DNA from: DATMER01 sp963741305
Lineage (GTDB): Bacteria; Acidobacteriota; Thermoanaerobaculia; Multivoradales; UBA5704
Direction: 5' to 3'
NCBI GenBank assembly: GCA_963741305.1
Contig: CAVUHL010000003.1
Location: 6,510,001 to 6,574,000 of the forward strand
Length of the DNA stretch: 64,000 bases
The notes beneath the pieces were generated by a model. The model ran no database searches and was not told the origin of the DNA. It was given only the letters and a program-made list of their open reading frames with translations. Both the position numbers and the translations under genes were made by a program. Every line of letters starts with the position of its first letter. Position 1 is the first letter of the stretch. This document shows, piece after piece, positions 24,001 to 32,867 of the stretch.

Positions 24001-27000
24001 AGGACGCCTACGATCTGCTAGGTGTCGACAGCTCCAATTTTCCCATCTACCGCCGGGCCGACGCCATGCACGTCCTGCGGCAGCAGACCGACGGTAGCTT
24101 CCTCCTCACTCGAGAAGATGGCTCCACCGCGGCCTTCCGGGCGGACGGCAAGCCCGCGTCGTTGGTCGACCGGAACGGCAACGCCGTCTCTTTTGTCCAT
24201 GACGCTCAGACACGGCTGATCCGTTTGGAAGGAGGGGGCCGGACAATTACTCTCGTGTATGACGGGCAGGGGAAGCTGACAGAGGCCTCGGGCTCCGGTG
24301 GACGACAGATCGTCTATGGGTACGCGCAAGGCCGGCTTGCCACAGTCACCGATTTCGCGGATCGGTCCCGAACCTATGGTTATGACGCGAACGGACGGCT
24401 CACTTCGGCGACCGACGCTGAAGGGAGGACGGTGTTCAGCGCGGCGTATGACGACTATGACCGCAGCCCGTCCCGCCGCCTGGGCGCTGCGGCGCAGTAC
24501 GGTTTCGACTTCGATCTCGGAACCGGACAGTCGACCATGACCGATCCCTTCGGACGGACAGCCCGGCAGATCTTCGAGCGGCGCCAGCTCGCGTCTCCCT
24601 CAGGGATCCGCAACGAGGTCTATCGTCCCCGAGAGACCGAGGACCCGCTCGGCAATCGGACGGCGGTGGACTGGGCAGATGACGCCTTCGGCCCGCGTGT
24701 GGTGACGGATGCGCAGGGCGCCGCGACCGAGCTCGCCTGGGACAACCGGGGACATCTCACCGCGGTCCAGGATGCTCTCGGCGGGCAGACCGAGAGGTTT
24801 TACGACTGGCGCGACCGTCTCGTCGCCGTGCGCGATCCCGAAGGGCTCGCCACGGCCTTCGGCTACGACGACAAAAAGAACCCGACCATCATCTATCACG
24901 ATGTCAGCCTGACTCTGGACGCCAACGGAGATCTCTCCTCGTTCAGCTACAACCCGGCCAATCTCTCGACCTTCGCCTATGACGCGGCCGGCAACCTAGC
25001 GGCGGCGGCGAACCAGCTTGGCCAGCAGACGCAGGTCCAGAACAATGCATCCGGCCAGCCAGCCCGCGTCACCTCGCCGGCCGGCCTGGTCTCCACGATG
25101 GTGTATGACGCAAGGTCACGCATGACCTCGTCCCAGGCTGCCGGCCGGCAGACGACCTACGGCTATGATGAGGCCGATCAGATCAGCTCAGTGACGACCG
25201 CAGGCCGAACGACGAGCTTCGACCGCGACCTCCAAGGGCGAGTGACTCGGCTGACCGACGCGCTCTCGCGATCGACGCATTTCTCTTATGACACAGACGG
25301 CCGTCTCACCCAGGTGGAGGATGCGCTCGCGGGAGTCGCCACCTATGCTTACGACGTTCTCGGGCATCTGTTGAGCGCCAGCCTGCCCAACGGAACCTCG
25401 AATGCGTGGGAATATGATGAGCTTGGCCGGCCGGTGGCTTCGTTGACCGGCCTGGGTCCGGCCGCGCCCCGGATGGCCGTGAGAGCCGAGTCTCTCGACT
25501 TCGGAACCGTGGGAGTCGGGAGCAGCCGGCAGCTTCCGTTCGATCTGTACAACCTGGGGACGGCACCGCTCACGGTCTCCGGCATCACCGTCTCGGCACC
25601 GTTCTCGGTCGTGTTTTCCGGTCCTGCGACGATCCAGCCCGCGGGCTCGCTGCAGATCACCGTCACGTTCACGCCGATCGATCAGGTTCCGGCGAGCGCC
25701 AACCTGAGCATCACTAGTGACGATCCAGAGACGCCGCTGGTCCTCGTGGAGCTCTCCGGCGAGGGCTCCCGCAAGATCACGGGGCTCACGGCGACGGGGA
25801 CACAAGAGGGGATCCACCTCAACTGGAACTCGTTCAATCCGGGCTCCCGGCCCTTTGGACATTTCAACAGCTACCGCAGCCTGACGCCGATCCCGGATGA
25901 CGTGACCGGCCTCACCCCCTTCGACACCTCCCTGACCAATGCGACGGCTGTCAGCTTCCTCGATAAGCTGGCCACGCCGGGGATCTCGTATTACTACGCG
26001 GTCACGCCCGTCTACGCCAATGGCTACGAGAACAAGAGCGTCGATCCGGCCGGCCCTGTGGCCTATTTCACGACGTTCGGACCGCTGGCCGGGGATCTCG
26101 CTCTCGCCACAGCGGCGCAGAGCGAGAATCACCCGGCGATCTCCTACAACAGCACGGCGAACGAGTATCTCGTGGTGTACGAGCGATCTGTCTCCGCAAG
26201 CAATACGGACATCTATGGTCAGCGGGTGTCGGTGACCGGGGCTCTGGTCGGTAGCCCGATTGTCTTGGCGAACAGCACTCGCAACGAACGGCGCCCGCGG
26301 CTCGCCTACAACCCGAACAGCAATAATTATCTGGCGATCTGGGAATACGACCAGAACGGTAGCAACTTCGACCTACAGTTGCGGACGGCGAGCGCCACTG
26401 GCTCCTTGGGAGGAATAGTCACCCTCGGGAGCAGCGCACTGAGACAGGATTTGGCTCCGGAAATCGCCTTCGGCTCGACCAGCCAGGAGTATCTGGTCGC
26501 CTACGAAACCGACGGCGACGGTGACGGCAAGACCGATCTCTCCCTGCTGCGCCTGAGCGCCACTGGCGCGAACCTGGGAGCGACGTCCTTTCGGATACCA
26601 GGCGCTGCGGGCGGCTTTGTGCATGCGACCAATCCTCACCTGGCCTACAACAGCACGCTCAACGAATTCATGGTTGCCTTCGAGCGTGACGCGGCTGGCA
26701 ATGGCAGCAACATCGAGATTTGGAGGGCGCGTTTCAAGCCAGACCTCACCTTGGTGCTGGGTCAGATCTTCCCCTTGGCACAGGCCGTTGGGCATGACCG
26801 CAATCCGTATCTCACCTACGACTCCTTCCACAATGAATACCTCGCCGTCTGGGAGGTGGATGCGACGGGTACCGGAATCGATCTCGATATCAAGGGCAGC
26901 AAGCTCAACTCTACCGGTGCGGGCAACGGCATCGCCTGGGGGAGTCAAGCACAGAACGAGCGCAATCCACGGGCTGTCTACAATAGGAATCTGGATGATT

Positions 27001-30000
27001 TCGTGATCGTCTGGGAGGAAGTTGGATCGCCACTGACGGTTCGTGCTCAGCGGATTCACTTCACCTTCACTACGCTCCAGATTAGAACGCCCGTGGATGT
27101 GACCTCCGGCACCGCGAGCCGTCTCCGGCCGGACGTGGGGACGAGCACGCAAGCCAACTCTTTCCTGGCGGTCTGGGAGCAGGAGGCGGGCTCCGGTAAT
27201 TTCGACGTACGGTCGCGGCTGCTCGGCACTTTCACGCCGACGCTCCAAGTGAGCCCGTTGTCTCTCTCGTTTAGCGGAGCAACGACCCACCAGACGCTCA
27301 CAATCACCAACGGCAATCCCTCCGGTGGCGCGCTGCAATGGACTGCGGTCGCCAACCAACCCTGGATGACGGCGCAACCAGGCTTCGGGAGCACGACCTC
27401 GTCCATGGCGGTCGATATCGGGGTGGATCGGACGGAGCTCGCGCCCGGTACGTATAGTGGCACTGTTGCCGTGAACTCGAACAACGGCAGCTCCAATGTT
27501 GCGGTGACCCTGATTGTCGGCAACACGCCACCGGATACGCCCAATTCGCCGCGGCCTGCCGACGGAGCCACGGACCAAGCGAGTGTTTCCGGCGGAACGG
27601 ATCTTACGCTGGGCTGGCAGGGAGGCGACGCGGACGGCGACTCGGTTACCTGGGCCGTCTATCTTTCGACGAATTCTGCGCAGGTGACCGCGCGCGATCC
27701 GGCCGTGCGCATCGGCCAGGGTTTGGCCAATCCGAGCCTCCAGCCGGCCGGCCTCACGTTCCTGTGCCAGTACTTCTGGCGAGTCGAGGCCTTCGACGCA
27801 CGCGGCGGGAGCACGGCGGGGCCGGTCTGGCGGTTCACCACGGCGGCGGTGCCGCCTCCGGTGCTTCTCCCTGTGACCCCCGATCCTACGCGCGAGACCC
27901 GGCCGGTCCTCTCCTGGCAGAGCATGGCCGGCGCCGCGAGCTATCACCTGCAAGTCGCCGACAATCCGGGATTCTCGCCGCGTCTCCTTGATCAGACGGG
28001 GATTGCCGCGACCTCGTTCACCCCAGCCGCGCCCCTGCTCCAGGGGACGATCTACTGGCGTGTGCGCTCCCTCGACGCCGCTGGCCAGCCAGGATTATTC
28101 TCCGCACCTGATTCCTTCGTGATCGATGTCACGGCGGCGGGCGTCCCAACGCTGGTTCCGGTGACGCCGGATCCGACGAACATCTCGCAACCGGAGCTCT
28201 CCTGGAGCACGGTCTCCGGAGCTGCGAGCTATCGCGTGCAGATGGCCGAGACGCCGGGTTTTACAGATCCAATCGTCGATGCGACTGTCTCGACAACTTC
28301 CTATCAACCGTCCGCCGATCTGCCGGAAGGAGCGATCTACTGGCGGGTGGCGAGCCTGGACGAAGCCGGCAATCAGAGCGCTTTCTCGGGAGTCGATCAC
28401 TTTGCGCTCGACGTCACTCCACCGCCGTCCATCACGGGGTTGACGGCTCAACGCAACGGAGGCAGTATCGGTCTGACCTGGGAACCTCTCGCGAGTCCGC
28501 CAGCCGACTTCGTCCGTTTCCGGATCTATCGCGCCGAAGCTCCTTTCACCAATGTGACAGGAGTCACTCTCCTGAACGAATCTCTCACCTCTTCGGCGGC
28601 GCTCTCGTTCCAGGATGCGACAGCCAGCGCGGGAGTGGCTTACTGGTATGCGGTCACGGCGGTGGACACGGCAGGCAACGAGGACCGGGAGGTGACGACC
28701 GCGCAGATTCTGGCCAATGAGCCCCCGGCGGAGCCAGCCCTCGTTGCTCCGGCCGGCGGCGTCCAGGTACTGCCCTCCGGCGCAATGGCTGTGCCGCTTG
28801 CGTGGTCGGCATCCGATCCGGAAAATGATCCACTCCGGTTTGAGGTCTTCCTGAGCACCGATCTCGCCCAGGTCGAAGGAGCACTGGACATCACAGCGCG
28901 CATCGCCGAAGATCTCGAGACACCGGCGTTCGCGGCCCCTGATCTTTCATACCAGAAGACCTATCATTGGCGTGTCGCCGCTCTGGACCTCGCATCCGAT
29001 GGAACGGTACGGAGCGCCACCTTCGGGCCGGTCTGGAGCTTCTCGATTCCGGCCATTCCGGCACCGATGCTGACGCCCCTGACCCCGGATCCCACCCAAC
29101 AACCGAGACCCACCTTCACCTGGCAGGCCGTGCCCGGTGCCGCCGGATACCGGATCGAGATCGCCAGCGATGCTGCTTTCACCTTGATCCTCGCGGCAGC
29201 GGAGACCGAGGAAACCTCCTGGGCTCCGAGCGCCGATCTTCCTGACGGAACATTGCGCTGGCACGTTCGGGCCATCGATGCCCAGGGCCTGCCGGGAGTC
29301 TTCTCCGCGCCGGATGAATTCGTGCTCGACGCAACACCATTGGCAGTGCCTGTGCTGGTGGCAGTGACACCGGACCCAACGAGCAACCGCCGGCCGAGTT
29401 TCAGTTGGGGAACTGTGACAGACGCTTCGAGCTACCGAGTGGAGATATCGGGCGCATCAGACTTCGCGTCGCCGCTGGTCGACACGACGGTTTCGACTGC
29501 CTCCTATCAGCCGGCGTCTGATCTTCCGGAGGGTCGGATCTACTGGCGTGTGGCGAGCGTAGATGCCGTGGGCAACCAGAGCGCATTCCCTGCGCCAGAT
29601 GACTTCCTGGTAGATGTCACTGCACCGGCGGTACCCGTGCTGGTGGCGGTGACTCCGGACCCGACGAGCAACCGCCGGCCGAGTTTGAGTTGGGGAGCTG
29701 TGACAGACGCTTCGAGCTACCGTGTGCAGATAGCGAGCGCACCGAGTTTCGCGGTACCGCTGGTCGATACGATGGTTTCGACTGCCTCCTATCAGCCGGC
29801 ATCTGACCTTCCGGAGGGTCGGATCTACTTGCGTGTAGCGAGTGTAGATGCGGTAGGCAATCAGAGCGCGTTCTCCGCTCCGGATGACTTCCTAGTGGAT
29901 GTCACTGCACCGGCGGTGCCCTTGCTGGTGGCAGTGACGCCAGACCCGACGAGTAACCGCCGGCCGAGTTTCAGTTGGGGAGTTGTGACAGACGTTTCGA

Positions 30001-32867
30001 GTTACCGTGTGCAGATATCGAGCGCACTGGACTTCGGGGCACCACTGGTCGACACGACAGTTTCGACCGCCTCCTATCAGCCGGTCTCTGATCTTCCGGA
30101 AGGAAGAATCTACTGGCGTGTGGCGAGTATGGATGAAGTGGGTAACCAGAGCGCGTTCTGTGCGACGGATGACTTTCTGTTAGATGTCACTGCACCGGCG
30201 GTGCCCGTGCTGGTGGCTGTGACGCCGGACCCGACGAGCAATCGCCGGCCGAGTTTCAGTTGGGGAGTTGTGACAGACGTTTCGAGTTACCGTGTGCAGA
30301 TATCGAGCGCACCTGGTTTCGCGGCACCGCTGGTCGACACGACGGTTTCGACTGCCTCCTACCAGCCGGCTTCTGATCTTCCGGAAGGTCGGATCTACTG
30401 GCGTGTGGCGAGTATGGATGCAGTGGGCAACCAGAGCGCGTTCTCCGCGCCGGATGACTTTCAGGTTGATGTCACTGCACCGGCGGTGCCCGTGCTGGTG
30501 GCTGTGACGCCGGACCCGACGAGCAACCGCCGGCCGAGTTTTAGTTGGGGAACTGTGCCAGACGCTTCGAGCTACCATGTGCAGATATCGAGCGCACCGG
30601 GTTTCGCGGCACCGCTAGTCGACACGACGGTTTCGACCGCCTCCTATCAGCCGGTCTCAGATCTTCCGGAGGGGCGGATCTACTGGCGTGTGGCGAGCAT
30701 GGATGCGGTAGGTAATCAGAGCTCGTTCTCCTCGGCGGATGATTTCCTGGTGAGTGTAGCCCCACCGGCGGTGCCCGTGCTGGTGGCGGTAACGCCGGAC
30801 CCGACGAACAACCGCCGTCCAGGACTGAGTTGGGGAGTTGTGGCAGGCGCTTCGAGCTACCGTGTGCAGGTATCGAGCACGCCGAGCTTCGCGACGTTAC
30901 TGGTCGACACGACAGTTTCGGCCGCGTCTTATCAGCCGACGTCAGATCTTCCGGAAGGGCGGGTCTACTGGCGTGTGGCGAGCCGGGACTCGGCAGGCAA
31001 CCAGAGCGCGTTTTCCACGGCGGATGATTTCCTGGTAGATATAACACCGCCGCCGGTGCCCTCTCTTCTGGCGGTATCACCAGATCCGACCAGCAACCGT
31101 CGCCTGTTGCTTGGCTGGTCAGCGTTGGTGGATGTCTTGCACTATCGAATCCAGATATCGAGCGCTCCGAGCTTTGCTGCGCCGCTGGTCGATACGGTGG
31201 TTTCGATCAACACCTATCAACCCAGTTTTGACCTCCCGGAGGGCCGGATCTACTGGCGTGTGGCGAGTCTGGACACGGTGGGTAATCAGAGCACTTTCTC
31301 TGTTGCGGACGATTTTCTGATAGATCTCGCCGTGTCGGAAGTGCCCGTGCTGGTGCCGGTGACGCCAGACCCCACGAGCAACCGGCGTCCTGGCCTTAGT
31401 TGGGGAGCCGTGGCTGGCATTCCGGTCTATCGCGTGCAGATAGCGAGCACGCCGAGCTTTACGGCTCTGCTGGTCAACGCAACGGTTTCAACGGCCTCCT
31501 ATCAACCCGCCTCTGATCTTCCGGAGGGTCGGATCTACTGGCGTGTGGCGAGTATCTATGCGGTAGGCGATCAGAGCGCATTCTCCGCGCCGGATGACTT
31601 CCTGGTGGACGTCACGCCGCCGGCAGTGCCCGTGCCGGTGGCACTGACGCCGGACCCGACGAACAACCGTCGTCCGAATCTCGGTTGGGGAGCCGTGGCG
31701 GATGCTCCAACCTACCGTGTTCAGGTCTCGAGTGTGCCGAACTTCTCATCACTGCTGGCCAATTGGGCGGTTTCGACCAATTTCTATCAGCCAACCTTCG
31801 ATCTCCCAGAAGGGCAGATCTACTGGCGTGTGGCGAGCGTGGACTCGGCAGGCAACCAGAGCGCATTCTCCGCAGCAGATGACTTCGTGGTGGACGCCAC
31901 CCCACCCGCCGTGCCGTGGCTGGTGCCTGTGACGCCTGATCCGACGAGCAATCCCCGGCCTCTCCTGGGATGGTCGGCCATCGTAGATGTCACGTATTAT
32001 CAGGTCCAGGTGTCGACCGTGCCGAATTTCGCAACGCTTCTAGTGGAGACGATCGTTTCGCTCAATACCTACCGGCCAGGATTCGATCTGCCGGAGGGCC
32101 GGATCTATTGGCGTGCGGCGAGCCGGGACACGATCGGTAATCAGAGTGCCTTCTCCACGGCGTCCTCGTTCAACGTGGACCGGACGCCTCCGCCGGCGAT
32201 CACCGGCCTGGTTGCCGATTGGGACGACCCCGGTACGCGCCTCGTCTGGGATGCGATGCCTGGATCGGTGACCGACGTGGCGCAGATCCGTGTCTTCCGG
32301 TCCAGCAACCCGTTCACCAATACCACCGGTGCGACGCTTCTGGCGACTTTGGGCAATCCGCTCGCAACGAGTTTTGTCGATACGTTCGTGCCGCATGGCG
32401 TTGTTCATCACTACGCGGTCACCGCGGTCGACCGTGCGGGGAACGAGCTCACGGCCGTAACCTCTGTCGCCACCCCGCCTCCGGGTGGAGATATGTATAC
32501 GGTCGCTCCCTGTCGTGTCCTGGATACTCGCAACCCGGCGGGCCCGTTCGGTGGCCCTGCTCTTGTTGCTCTTCAGCCGCGCTCCTTCGCGGTGGCCAGC
32601 CTCTGCGGCATCCCGGCTACGGCCCGCGCCATCATCGCCAACTTGACGGTCGTCTCCGCAACGGCCGCCGGATACGTCAAAGCCTATCCAGGCGGGATTC
32701 CCTCCCCGCTCTCCAGCGCCATCCATTTCCCTGTCGGAGCAGTGCGTGCCAATAGTGGCATTTTTGGGTTACAGGACAGCGGCTCCGGTATTTTGATCCT
32801 CGAGGCCGACATGCCGGCCGGAGCAACTGCCCACGTGGTTCTCGACGTGGCTGGTTACTTCGAATAG
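18054..32867 (+). CDS. Giant exported triple-RHS/YD-repeat protein, paralogue 2
   Basis: 4,937 residues, starting at the ATG behind GAGGGGGTGG with signal peptide RRVLAQLLIGLVLAGS. Domain order is the same as in paralogue 1, by approximate residue: BACON-like from 167; RHS A 278-714; BACON-like from 816; RHS B 923-1388 (YDPALGRFLSRDP...DPTGL); variable cassette 1389-1561; conserved unknown module 1563-1883; RHS C 1896-2473; ASH-like 2476-2576; Fn3; seven propeller-like repeats 2676-3063; BACON-like; thirteen P-D-P-T Fn3 units within 3268-4703; an extra Fn3 domain absent from paralogue 1; CRVLDTR domain 4813-4937. The two genes and their short 3' tails form a tandem duplication. No toxin domain is recognised. 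The cassette and Fn3 copy number are the main differences. Confidence 0.85.
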   Translation: MIRRVLAQLLIGLVLAGSSPVSEPAAPAARPIWVPAPAVHSAPLLAPPEVAAPPVVSTEISMPSDESTSSAVHLAEGVKIEALPLDVRRFLQAPMAENEADTSLARLRLATDRPAPGIQKDEQNRSAVHSVQEVQPPLAPQAVVAEAPAEYASVTARAEESAPPARPRLTVRPAALRFMLTQNGTLPAAQPLEISSDRREGARFEVAGPSGWLLVQEERGRAGLAGVAVQVALDGRKIAGPLSGLLEVKNLDNPQDVQRIPVQVEPARPGRSLRSFDADGRLQRVVRTDGGILDYEYDPQGRLIRIQRPDGSAVTWSYDEQGHRTAMTDGRGTTVYRYDAQGRLDTLYSPGFEPVRYGYDERSRLTTLTLPGGRVVAWEYDDMDRLLAVRSDLGTTRYAYDAVTRKLSERALPNGIVTHYEYDGADRLTEVAHQDAAGQPLLSFTWSLDAQGRPVSVTRESTIGRETTDLAYDEEGRIVSAAYPNGRVVTYEYDETGRRSRMTETRESAVQVADYLYDDLGRVVRAGDETFDYDAAGDLVRRRAPGQTVEYRWDFEGHLTGFRDGRREVAYELDGDGRRAGMTVDGRTVSFLQDASGWIGDLLVEADADGQILRSHVHGFEPVAVEGMEGEGSFYLYDHPLWAAAALASPTGDLAETFASDPFGAPLARPLEDLPPYLFAGGSYDPITGLIHRDGSEYDPRLGMLLGSRVDEDRSQESPRRWDDAAPQGAFSEALARAFRPDRVPPEDRHDEPSGSSERLHVTVFQFNELPTSSERAPERSRALASSYHVSPKEGAVYRRGAFAAAAARATLATPRLKLHPEYLPFAKTAAGLLPYSQTLEVASTAGQALSFTVTESIPWLAVSAAGGTTPATLTVTVDPAGLTEAGSPYVGDLILTNTGDPSDMRKVRARLAVRATGASVTLRSFDANGNLRRVIKPDGAVIDYEADALGRVIHIRYPDQPAVTYAYDGNGNRVSMTDQRGTTIYQYDRENRLTAVLTPRGANFIAVHYGYDKAGRLTSLATPDGRTVLYQYDADGRMTRVTDGADITAYTYNTTTGLLASQTLPNGITTTYTYDADGRLTDVMHKTFGNALLMGFHYTLNALGQRTSVTKQTPAGSELTSYTYDALGRLASVTYPGGKTVSYTYDRLGNRLSMTTVQGGNTTVVNYEYDKDNRLLKAGDEVFQYDANGNMIRRASPAGTTTYAYDARNLLTRVETGTRVVTFEYNGDGNRIAKEADGARTNFVNDAGGLLTQVLIEASASWQVLRSYGYGVQRIGQSSVSAARYYLFNGKDVALLTDGAGSLKEIYSYDEFGLPAGNIGENAVLFGGEFFDVETSLIYLRARYYDPALGRFLSRDPVTGSAEGPGTYNPYAFVSGDPVNRIDPTGLVDWPRVGKASLELVGAGLAAAGGAVLATGGVAAEIGSVGAATPVAAPMGLAGAGLINLGALGLVTGTAELLLAFKDDGGSMPGDGNPVGFLGYVGSTIFGYDDVVSRDFANDVAFVSSAWSVGKGLFEAPTALNTFSTTLDAIGVGWDLLDFNEPSIQSPFLYDGLAPNLQSGFSSYASYLRLDLGGVSLNKTAELLLSVQDVTGATFDESTGQLVLLGKENVALPPLEMDHVAVAVQSVYGGQDPGVSIDPPIVNHQMSVRYEGQTRDTRFGDIMFEADRVLKILTLGKDNLTGQSVGSSVPGYKNMLRRRLDAGCRTMPTSTRMWFQPKEVRLVPSTDGRSMVFDAVSMELLYESKVGNKIVSDPQAAAFAAHFTQNYAALANEWPILKKLEQLGKVVAIIKWIKDNKIPIDLSFLDNHPIEFFSTAASTPTVTVQGTKVTGPLTCTVTLQGGVTYDVPNQYLTADPAAGAALNEALARRPSEESFRWTYQPGSSSGPVTAVAESLTRSRRDGNVRFQEVDLSDPLPGGGQLSFLRTYNSFLDRTGPLGAGWSILPVELRFPLKKERFTFGSANLALDLYARIWLAERVAGREDAYDLLGVDSSNFPIYRRADAMHVLRQQTDGSFLLTREDGSTAAFRADGKPASLVDRNGNAVSFVHDAQTRLIRLEGGGRTITLVYDGQGKLTEASGSGGRQIVYGYAQGRLATVTDFADRSRTYGYDANGRLTSATDAEGRTVFSAAYDDYDRSPSRRLGAAAQYGFDFDLGTGQSTMTDPFGRTARQIFERRQLASPSGIRNEVYRPRETEDPLGNRTAVDWADDAFGPRVVTDAQGAATELAWDNRGHLTAVQDALGGQTERFYDWRDRLVAVRDPEGLATAFGYDDKKNPTIIYHDVSLTLDANGDLSSFSYNPANLSTFAYDAAGNLAAAANQLGQQTQVQNNASGQPARVTSPAGLVSTMVYDARSRMTSSQAAGRQTTYGYDEADQISSVTTAGRTTSFDRDLQGRVTRLTDALSRSTHFSYDTDGRLTQVEDALAGVATYAYDVLGHLLSASLPNGTSNAWEYDELGRPVASLTGLGPAAPRMAVRAESLDFGTVGVGSSRQLPFDLYNLGTAPLTVSGITVSAPFSVVFSGPATIQPAGSLQITVTFTPIDQVPASANLSITSDDPETPLVLVELSGEGSRKITGLTATGTQEGIHLNWNSFNPGSRPFGHFNSYRSLTPIPDDVTGLTPFDTSLTNATAVSFLDKLATPGISYYYAVTPVYANGYENKSVDPAGPVAYFTTFGPLAGDLALATAAQSENHPAISYNSTANEYLVVYERSVSASNTDIYGQRVSVTGALVGSPIVLANSTRNERRPRLAYNPNSNNYLAIWEYDQNGSNFDLQLRTASATGSLGGIVTLGSSALRQDLAPEIAFGSTSQEYLVAYETDGDGDGKTDLSLLRLSATGANLGATSFRIPGAAGGFVHATNPHLAYNSTLNEFMVAFERDAAGNGSNIEIWRARFKPDLTLVLGQIFPLAQAVGHDRNPYLTYDSFHNEYLAVWEVDATGTGIDLDIKGSKLNSTGAGNGIAWGSQAQNERNPRAVYNRNLDDFVIVWEEVGSPLTVRAQRIHFTFTTLQIRTPVDVTSGTASRLRPDVGTSTQANSFLAVWEQEAGSGNFDVRSRLLGTFTPTLQVSPLSLSFSGATTHQTLTITNGNPSGGALQWTAVANQPWMTAQPGFGSTTSSMAVDIGVDRTELAPGTYSGTVAVNSNNGSSNVAVTLIVGNTPPDTPNSPRPADGATDQASVSGGTDLTLGWQGGDADGDSVTWAVYLSTNSAQVTARDPAVRIGQGLANPSLQPAGLTFLCQYFWRVEAFDARGGSTAGPVWRFTTAAVPPPVLLPVTPDPTRETRPVLSWQSMAGAASYHLQVADNPGFSPRLLDQTGIAATSFTPAAPLLQGTIYWRVRSLDAAGQPGLFSAPDSFVIDVTAAGVPTLVPVTPDPTNISQPELSWSTVSGAASYRVQMAETPGFTDPIVDATVSTTSYQPSADLPEGAIYWRVASLDEAGNQSAFSGVDHFALDVTPPPSITGLTAQRNGGSIGLTWEPLASPPADFVRFRIYRAEAPFTNVTGVTLLNESLTSSAALSFQDATASAGVAYWYAVTAVDTAGNEDREVTTAQILANEPPAEPALVAPAGGVQVLPSGAMAVPLAWSASDPENDPLRFEVFLSTDLAQVEGALDITARIAEDLETPAFAAPDLSYQKTYHWRVAALDLASDGTVRSATFGPVWSFSIPAIPAPMLTPLTPDPTQQPRPTFTWQAVPGAAGYRIEIASDAAFTLILAAAETEETSWAPSADLPDGTLRWHVRAIDAQGLPGVFSAPDEFVLDATPLAVPVLVAVTPDPTSNRRPSFSWGTVTDASSYRVEISGASDFASPLVDTTVSTASYQPASDLPEGRIYWRVASVDAVGNQSAFPAPDDFLVDVTAPAVPVLVAVTPDPTSNRRPSLSWGAVTDASSYRVQIASAPSFAVPLVDTMVSTASYQPASDLPEGRIYLRVASVDAVGNQSAFSAPDDFLVDVTAPAVPLLVAVTPDPTSNRRPSFSWGVVTDVSSYRVQISSALDFGAPLVDTTVSTASYQPVSDLPEGRIYWRVASMDEVGNQSAFCATDDFLLDVTAPAVPVLVAVTPDPTSNRRPSFSWGVVTDVSSYRVQISSAPGFAAPLVDTTVSTASYQPASDLPEGRIYWRVASMDAVGNQSAFSAPDDFQVDVTAPAVPVLVAVTPDPTSNRRPSFSWGTVPDASSYHVQISSAPGFAAPLVDTTVSTASYQPVSDLPEGRIYWRVASMDAVGNQSSFSSADDFLVSVAPPAVPVLVAVTPDPTNNRRPGLSWGVVAGASSYRVQVSSTPSFATLLVDTTVSAASYQPTSDLPEGRVYWRVASRDSAGNQSAFSTADDFLVDITPPPVPSLLAVSPDPTSNRRLLLGWSALVDVLHYRIQISSAPSFAAPLVDTVVSINTYQPSFDLPEGRIYWRVASLDTVGNQSTFSVADDFLIDLAVSEVPVLVPVTPDPTSNRRPGLSWGAVAGIPVYRVQIASTPSFTALLVNATVSTASYQPASDLPEGRIYWRVASIYAVGDQSAFSAPDDFLVDVTPPAVPVPVALTPDPTNNRRPNLGWGAVADAPTYRVQVSSVPNFSSLLANWAVSTNFYQPTFDLPEGQIYWRVASVDSAGNQSAFSAADDFVVDATPPAVPWLVPVTPDPTSNPRPLLGWSAIVDVTYYQVQVSTVPNFATLLVETIVSLNTYRPGFDLPEGRIYWRAASRDTIGNQSAFSTASSFNVDRTPPPAITGLVADWDDPGTRLVWDAMPGSVTDVAQIRVFRSSNPFTNTTGATLLATLGNPLATSFVDTFVPHGVVHHYAVTAVDRAGNELTAVTSVATPPPGGDMYTVAPCRVLDTRNPAGPFGGPALVALQPRSFAVASLCGIPATARAIIANLTVVSATAAGYVKAYPGGIPSPLSSAIHFPVGAVRANSGIFGLQDSGSGILILEADMPAGATAHVVLDVAGYFE
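22218..22736 (+). other. Variable cassette inside giant protein 2
   Basis: About 173 residues unrelated by eye to the cassette of paralogue 1. The first half is an alanine/glycine-rich hydrophobic stretch (AAAGGAVLATGGVAAEIG and beyond), resembling the membrane-like segment before toxins in some RHS proteins. The second half is mixed polar (GYDDVVSRDFANDVAF). Conserved sequence returns at SSYASYLRLDLGGVSL. Confidence 0.7.
27855..32160 (+). repeat. Tandem Fn3-like 95-residue repeats, gene 2
   Basis: Thirteen P-D-P-T units are present. Five consecutive units in about 29340-30770 are nearly identical at the DNA level, including synonymous positions. This points to recent expansion or gene conversion. 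Short-read assembly across this block would be error-prone. Confidence 0.8.
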
